The notes beneath the pieces are model-generated. The model did not search any database. It saw nothing but the letters and a program-made list of their open reading frames with translations, and was not told the DNA's origin. From Flavobacteriaceae bacterium D16 (GTDB taxonomy: Bacteria; Bacteroidota; Bacteroidia; Flavobacteriales; Flavobacteriaceae), in contig JAJTJC010000035.1 in the NCBI GenBank assembly GCA_021295155.1, positions 682,001 through 746,000 on the forward strand: a DNA stretch of 64,000 nt. Direction: 5' to 3'. Position 1 is the first letter of the stretch, and the number at the start of each line of letters is the position of its first letter. This document shows, one piece after another, positions 59,763 through 64,000 of this stretch. A program made the position numbers and the translations under genes.

Positions 59763-61196
59763 CTAATCAAGAAAAAAATCGGCTTTAAAGCCAATAAGAT
59801 AGAGTTTTGTCCTTGCCCGTGTTATTGCTGTATACAACCATCGAAGGTATTCCTTATCAACACCCTCCGGCAGGTAAGGCTGTTCTACAAATACGGTATC
59901 CCATTGTCCTCCCTGTGATTTGTGGCAGGTAATGGCATAGGAAAATTTTACCTGCAGGGCATTAAAATATTTATTGTTTTTTACCCCCATAAAGCGTTTG
60001 TATGAGGTCTTCTCATGGGCGTAATCTTTCTGTACCTCCTGATATAGCCGATTCCCGTCTTCCCAGGACAAAGAAGGAGTCTCTGCTTTGATGGTATCCA
60101 GTAGCAGAACCGTCTCAAAAGGAGCCTGATCGGGATAATCTACCATTTTTATATGTACTTCCGCGAAACGGAAGCCATACAATTCCCGTATGGCAAATAT
60201 CTCCAGTATTTCTATGATATCGCCATTGGCAATAAAACCCGCCTCTGAATTGGGTTTCAACCAAAAATAATTATTCTTGACAACCATCAGGTAATCCCCC
60301 GCAGCCAGTTCACTTTCGAGAAAAAGGATCCGTTTTCTAATACTATCATTATAGAGGTTGGCTCTTTTGTTGGACCTCACTATAAAAACAGTTTCCTCTT
60401 TTCCAAGGTTACTATAGGCAGAATCAATAGCCTCCTGGGTTTCATAGCCATCAGTGAGCCTTACCATGTCCGCAAACCCATCCAGGTTGAATTTAAATCC
60501 CTCATAATATCCGCTTTCTATCTGCTCCCTAACTAAGGTAGCGTTCCAAAGGATTCCGGAAGATTTGCTTTGCCTTACAACTTCATCAAGTTCCAAGCCA
60601 TAGACCTCTTTTTGATAGTTAAGTGCTAGTTTGTCCGGCTCTAAAGCCGGGCTCAATGAGAGGTGTACGGGGGGTAGCTGGGCTGTGTCTCCAATGAGAA
60701 TAAGCTTGCATTGATGGCCTGAATATACAAACTGGATCAGATCATCCAGTAAGGCCCCATTTTCAAATAGCTTGGAATCTGCCGGAGTATCCGGAATCAT
60801 AGAAGCTTCGTCTACAATAAAGACGGTATTGCGATGTTTGTTCGGAGCCAAAACAAAACGCATAGCCCCACTTTTTTCCTTTTTTGGGAAATATATTTTT
60901 CGATGAATGGTAAATGCGCGTGTATTGGCATACTGACTCATAACCTTAGCCGCTCTACCAGTTGGTGCCATGAGCACAGATTTAAGCCTGGTATGCCATA
61001 AGTTTTTGACCATATTGGCTATTATGGTAGTCTTACCGGTACCGGCAAACCCACGGAGCATGTAAATCGTGTTTTTTTCTGTAGACAGCAGATAACTGGA
61101 CAGTTCTTCCAGGGCCCTGGCCTGTTTGCTCGTAGGTTCATGTGGAAAACCCTCGTATAATAACTTGTAAAAAGCTTTGGGAGAAAGATCGCGCAT
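59763..61196 (-). CDS. RecD-like superfamily I DNA helicase (AAA_30/UvrD_C_2)
   Basis: ATP-dependent helicase-like protein of 477 residues from the ATG at 61196 (MRDLSPKAFYKLLYEGFPHE); seven more residues would be added from 61217. Walker A GFAGTGKTTIIANMV, GRAAKVMSQ, Walker B VFIVDEASM, LIGDTAQLPPVH, and at the C-terminus SYAITCHKSQGGQWD and WLYTAITRARTKLYLIG, characteristic of the UvrD_C_2 domain. It resembles RecD2 shorter relatives that act in recombination or repair without RecBC. No nuclease domain is seen. Confidence 0.92.
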   Translation of the reverse strand: MRDLSPKAFYKLLYEGFPHEPTSKQARALEELSSYLLSTEKNTIYMLRGFAGTGKTTIIANMVKNLWHTRLKSVLMAPTGRAAKVMSQYANTRAFTIHRKIYFPKKEKSGAMRFVLAPNKHRNTVFIVDEASMIPDTPADSKLFENGALLDDLIQFVYSGHQCKLILIGDTAQLPPVHLSLSPALEPDKLALNYQKEVYGLELDEVVRQSKSSGILWNATLVREQIESGYYEGFKFNLDGFADMVRLTDGYETQEAIDSAYSNLGKEETVFIVRSNKRANLYNDSIRKRILFLESELAAGDYLMVVKNNYFWLKPNSEAGFIANGDIIEILEIFAIRELYGFRFAEVHIKMVDYPDQAPFETVLLLDTIKAETPSLSWEDGNRLYQEVQKDYAHEKTSYKRFMGVKNNKYFNALQVKFSYAITCHKSQGGQWDTVFVEQPYLPEGVDKEYLRWLYTAITRARTKLYLIGFKADFFLD

Positions 61197-61406
61197 AGCG
61201 CAACAAAGATAGGCCAATTATCACTGCTAAGGGAACCACTATCTACAAAACCTATCTATTCTGTCGCCTGAGATTCCCGTGTTTACGGCAGTAACCTACT
61301 AACCTTAATAACAGGAGCTTATACGACATAGGAATGTTAGCCCCTAGCCCCTGTATACAGGGCAAAAATCCCCATATAAATTATTAGGCAGTTCACAAAA
61401 AAATTG

Positions 61407-61414
61407 TAGATTTG
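61407..61414 (+). promoter_or_regulatory. -7 box within an inverted repeat
   Basis: TAGATTTG matches TAnnTTTG 38 bp before the ATG at 61452. It lies inside an imperfect inverted repeat (61384-61427; TTAGGCAGTTCACAAA against TTTGTGAGAACTGCTAA), a possible operator. Just upstream, CCCTGTATACAGGG (61349-61362) is a perfect palindrome. Confidence 0.45.
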
Positions 61415-61451
61415 TGAGAACTGCTAAATTTAACTAACACCTTCATAAAAT

Positions 61452-62102
61452 ATGAAAACCATTGTTCAGGTTGTACTTTGGATAGTATGTGTAGGATTGG
61501 GGTATCTCATCTACAGATCGGTAACTGGTCCCATAGAATTTAAGAAAGTCAAGGAGGAACGTTTTTCTAAAGTAATTTCTACATTAAAAGACATCCGGGA
61601 TTCCCAAATGGCTTTCAGGACTGTAAACGGGAAATATGCAAATGATTTTGAAAGTCTCATTGCTTTTGTGGACACCGGAAAATACACCATAACACAGCGA
61701 CGTGACTCCTCTTATATGGAATACGACAAAGTTTATGGGATTGATATGTTGAAGGAAATCACCATAATTGACACCCTTGGATTCGTCCCTGTTAAAGATT
61801 CAATCTTCCGTAGCAGTGAGCGCTACAAAACAATGATGAATGTACCTTACGCGACGGGAGGTGAAAAATTCTCAATCAAGGCCGATGTCATAGACAAAGG
61901 CGGATATTCCGCTCCTGTTTTTGAAGTAAAAGTAAACAAAGACTTGATCCTGGCCGATCAACCTAAAGACTTACGAGACAGGGAAAATGCGCAGATAAGT
62001 GTGGAAGAGGTAAATGGACCGGAGATTAAAGTCGGTTCCCTGACTGACGTAAGTACAAATGGAAACTGGCCTCCTATTTATGACAAAAAAGAAAATAAAT
62101 AG
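61452..62102 (+). CDS. Hypothetical membrane-anchored protein
   Basis: Protein of 216 residues with one N-terminal hydrophobic helix (about 5-21) and an extracytoplasmic region. The helix and following KVISTLKDIRDSQMAFRTVNGKYANDFESL faintly recall pseudopilins, but there is no prepilin cleavage site. The C-terminal part contains beta-strands and no known motif. It precedes the DUF3822 gene, whose start lies inside its 3' end (overlap about 23 bp), and rsmD, an order typical of flavobacteria. Function unknown. Confidence 0.8.
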   Translation: MKTIVQVVLWIVCVGLGYLIYRSVTGPIEFKKVKEERFSKVISTLKDIRDSQMAFRTVNGKYANDFESLIAFVDTGKYTITQRRDSSYMEYDKVYGIDMLKEITIIDTLGFVPVKDSIFRSSERYKTMMNVPYATGGEKFSIKADVIDKGGYSAPVFEVKVNKDLILADQPKDLRDRENAQISVEEVNGPEIKVGSLTDVSTNGNWPPIYDKKENK

Positions 62103-62913
62103 GGAAGCAGAAGGCACTTTGGAATATTATCATAAATTGTCCATTCAGGTTAGCTTGAATGGACTTTCTTTTTGCGTGCTGGACTCCATTGGAAATGCCA
62201 TTTCCTTGTCTAAGCGCATTGATTTTGGTAAACAATTGTCTCCTTATGAAGTGCTGAAAGAACTTAAATCCCTGATCCGATCGGAAAGCATTCTGGACTA
62301 TCAATATTCCGATGTGGTAGTCATCCACAGAAACACCTTGTTTAGCCTTGTTCCCAAAGATCTGTTTAACTCTGAAGAGTTAGCCAATTATTTGAAATTC
62401 AACGTAAAAATGTTGGCTAATGATCTGGTAGTTTATGATGAGATTCCAAATCACGACCTGGTCAATGTCTATGTCCCCTTTGTGAACCTAAATAATTATA
62501 TCTACGACCTTTTTGGTGAATTTGAGTTCAAACATCATGGTACTATTCTGTTGGATTCACTACTTAATTTCCACTACAAGGGGAAATCACCTATTTGTTA
62601 TGTACATGTTGACGGAGATCAAATAGATGTTACTGTTTTAGAAAACAAGAAGCTACTCTTCTACAACAGCTTTGCGATCAGTACCAAGGAAGATTTTATA
62701 TATTACCTCCTTTTTACCCTGGAACAGATGAAACTGGATCCTGAAACGGTCAAAGTCCGGCTTTTCGGGACTATTTCAGAGGGAGATGAATACTACGAAA
62801 TCGGGTATGAGTATATCCAAAATATAGCCATCTTCGAGCCCGAATCCGATTATCAGGATCAGGATGAAGCAGATCAGAATCGAGTTGACTTTACCGTGAT
62901 CAACGCCCTCTAA
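62080..62913 (+). CDS. DUF3822 family protein
   Basis: Protein of 277 residues from the ATG at 62080 (MTKKKINREAEGTLEYYHKL); seven more codons are open upstream. The sequence (KLSIQVSLNGLSFCVLDS, LFSLVPKDLF, YVHVDGDQIDVTVLENKKLLFYNSF) fits DUF3822, a Bacteroidota-specific family with an actin/ASKHA-like look. No function is assigned. It overlaps the gene before it by 23 bp and the stop codon overlaps the rsmD start (TAATG), so translation is coupled. Confidence 0.88.
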   Translation: MTKKKINREAEGTLEYYHKLSIQVSLNGLSFCVLDSIGNAISLSKRIDFGKQLSPYEVLKELKSLIRSESILDYQYSDVVVIHRNTLFSLVPKDLFNSEELANYLKFNVKMLANDLVVYDEIPNHDLVNVYVPFVNLNNYIYDLFGEFEFKHHGTILLDSLLNFHYKGKSPICYVHVDGDQIDVTVLENKKLLFYNSFAISTKEDFIYYLLFTLEQMKLDPETVKVRLFGTISEGDEYYEIGYEYIQNIAIFEPESDYQDQDEADQNRVDFTVINAL

Positions 62914-63452
62914 TGCGTATTATTTCGGGTAAATATAAAGGCAAAAGGCTACAGGCACCCAAAAAGCTTCCTGTCAGACCTACCACCGACATGGCTAAAG
63001 AAGCCTTGTTCAACATCCTTAACAACTACTATGACTTTGACAAATTAGCTGTTTTGGACCTTTATGCAGGTACCGGTAACATCAGCTTCGAGTTTGCCTC
63101 AAGAGGCACTGAAAACATTGTTAGCGTAGATAAAGACTATAGATGTATAAAGTTTATAGCCTCTGTTGCACGGGAACTCGAACTAAGCATTAAGACTTTT
63201 AAGGACGACGTTTTCAAGTTCCTGGAAAAGAATAAAATACAATTTGACCTCATCTTTGCAGATCCTCCATATGATATGGCGCAACAGGATTTTGAACACT
63301 TAGTAAACCTGGTTTTTAAGAATGGAATGCTTGGAGAAGAAGGTATGTTGGTGATTGAACATTCTAAATTCACCGATCTTTCTGAGTCGAACTATTTCAG
63401 CGAGCAGAGAAGGTACGGGAGCAGTGTATTCAGTTTTTTCAAAGCCCCTTGA
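62913..63452 (+). CDS. rsmD: 16S rRNA (guanine(966)-N(2))-methyltransferase
   Basis: SAM-dependent methyltransferase of 179 residues acting on G966 of 16S rRNA. Signatures: MRIISGKYKGKRLQAPK, RPTTDMAKEALFNIL, VLDLYAGTGNISFEFASRG (SAM loop) and FADPPYDM (catalytic DPPY). Start codon overlaps the DUF3822 stop. The convergent rnpB lies just after it. Confidence 0.95.
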   Translation: MRIISGKYKGKRLQAPKKLPVRPTTDMAKEALFNILNNYYDFDKLAVLDLYAGTGNISFEFASRGTENIVSVDKDYRCIKFIASVARELELSIKTFKDDVFKFLEKNKIQFDLIFADPPYDMAQQDFEHLVNLVFKNGMLGEEGMLVIEHSKFTDLSESNYFSEQRRYGSSVFSFFKAP

Positions 63453-63466
63453 GGCAAAAATAAAAA

Positions 63467-63761
63467 GCAGGCCGTAAGCCGAATTCTGTAAAGCCGTAAA
63501 GCTCCCCCATCATTTATCTGGACCAAAAGTTACCCGTTGGTTCTATCCGCCTACCCTTCAGCTCGGGCGTGCAACCCTCAATCGCTGATATACGTGGCGT
63601 TTCACCGCATAGAGTTTACCTGATTTCACTACAGCATTACCTGTACATACTTTCTGCTGCACTTGTCCTTCCCCAAAAGGGGAGACGGGCGTTACCCGCT
63701 ATGCTGCACTACGGTGTTCGGACTTTCCTCCCCGGATAACCGGAGCGACAGAGAGACCTGC
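63467..63761 (-). ncRNA. rnpB: RNase P RNA
   Basis: Minus-strand catalytic RNA for tRNA 5' maturation. The conserved segments are GAGGAAAGTCCGAAC near the 5' end, CAGAATTCGGCTTACGGCC at the 3' end, and P1 pairing GCAGGTC with GGCCTGC. Its length of about 295 nt is short for a type A RNase P RNA. The 3' end runs into GCTTTTTATTTTT, which can serve as terminator. Confidence 0.94.
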
Positions 63762-63830
63762 TTAATGCAAAATTACAAAATTGGATACAAGGCTTAAAAT
63801 TGTTGATAAGTATTAGACCCAAAGGCCTAT

Positions 63831-63866
63831 TTTTAAAGACCGGAAGATTCCCTATTTTTATATTTG
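63831..63866 (+). promoter_or_regulatory. Promoter of dnaX
   Basis: Exact -7 box TATATTTG (63859-63866) and a weak TTTT -33 element (about 63831-63834). The expected start is near 63873, 25 nt before the start codon. Confidence 0.5.
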
Positions 63867-63897
63867 TAGAACACCTAACGGAAACAAGTTAAGCCAG

Positions 63898-64000
63898 TTG
63901 GAACCTTTTATTGTCTCAGCCAGAAAATATAGGCCCCAGTCTTTTAAAGATGTGGTGGGACAGGAAGCGATTACCAATACCCTGAACAATGCCATTGAAA
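63898..64000 (+). CDS. dnaX: DNA polymerase III subunit gamma/tau (3' partial), TTG start
   Basis: Beginning of the clamp-loader ATPase: LEPFIVSARKYRPQSFKDVV, then GQEAITNTLNNAIE, as in flavobacterial DnaX. The frame is open back to a stop at 63814 but has no ATG or GTG, and the sequence similarity begins at the TTG at 63898, so that codon is the likely start. Gene continues beyond the window. A good -7 box lies just upstream. Confidence 0.85.
   Translation, partial: MEPFIVSARKYRPQSFKDVVGQEAITNTLNNAIE

Overview
The window is chromosomal DNA of a Bacteroidota bacterium, most likely a marine-type Flavobacteriaceae member. Evidence: two DUF5916 outer-membrane proteins, a CRTAC1/UnbV-type repeat protein, the rsmD-rnpB-dnaX neighbourhood with a DUF3822 gene, a KdnB-like dehydrogenase next to kdsB, and many -7 boxes of the Bacteroidota form TAnnTTTG. 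The species cannot be named from sequence alone.

Layout. 1-12020: envelope and transport genes (partial FG-GAP protein, lipoprotein esterase, DUF5916 barrel, Na/Ca antiporter divergent from a Ca-type P-ATPase, and a Gfo/Idh/MocA plus DUF1080 pair for 3-keto-sugar chemistry). 12254-12940: palindromes, a 105-bp tandem repeat and tRNA-Arg with decayed copies of itself. 13010-18583: a minus-strand cluster of a TIR membrane protein, a caspase-like protease with TPR-like tail, a membrane TolB-like/TPR protein and a coiled-coil membrane protein, with a tiny repeat peptide gene divergent from it; this looks like an uncharacterised signalling or defence module. 18698-20604: small membrane and helical proteins. 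20613-32534: a possible island ending at tRNA-Pro, made of a nine-gene operon almost entirely of exported enzymes, a second DUF5916 protein and an AraC regulator. 32460-33465: one tRNA transcription unit holding tRNA-Ser, tRNA-Pro and two near-identical GIY-YIG nuclease genes in 319-bp tandem units whose edges are tRNA-Pro halves.

33508-64000: mainly core genes: pgpH-like c-di-AMP phosphodiesterase, thiolase, a degenerate NlpC/P60 protein, TPR protein with gyrA, clpC, nnr, thrABC, gcvT, an SDR, pterin dehydratase, yebC, two paralogous lipoproteins, acyltransferase, KdnB-like dehydrogenase, HAD phosphatase and kdsB, DUF4126, a RecD-like helicase, DUF3822, rsmD, rnpB and the start of dnaX.

A unifying signal is an 18-bp palindrome (AATGAY-N4-RTCATT) found upstream of four plus-strand transcription units (P-ATPase, the 19783 pair, and both lipoproteins). 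In all four its centre lies exactly 36.5 nt before the end of a TAnnTTTG-like -7 box, the geometry of a class-II Crp/Fnr activator site. Most interesting overall: the GIY-YIG/tRNA units, the TIR-caspase cluster and this putative regulon.
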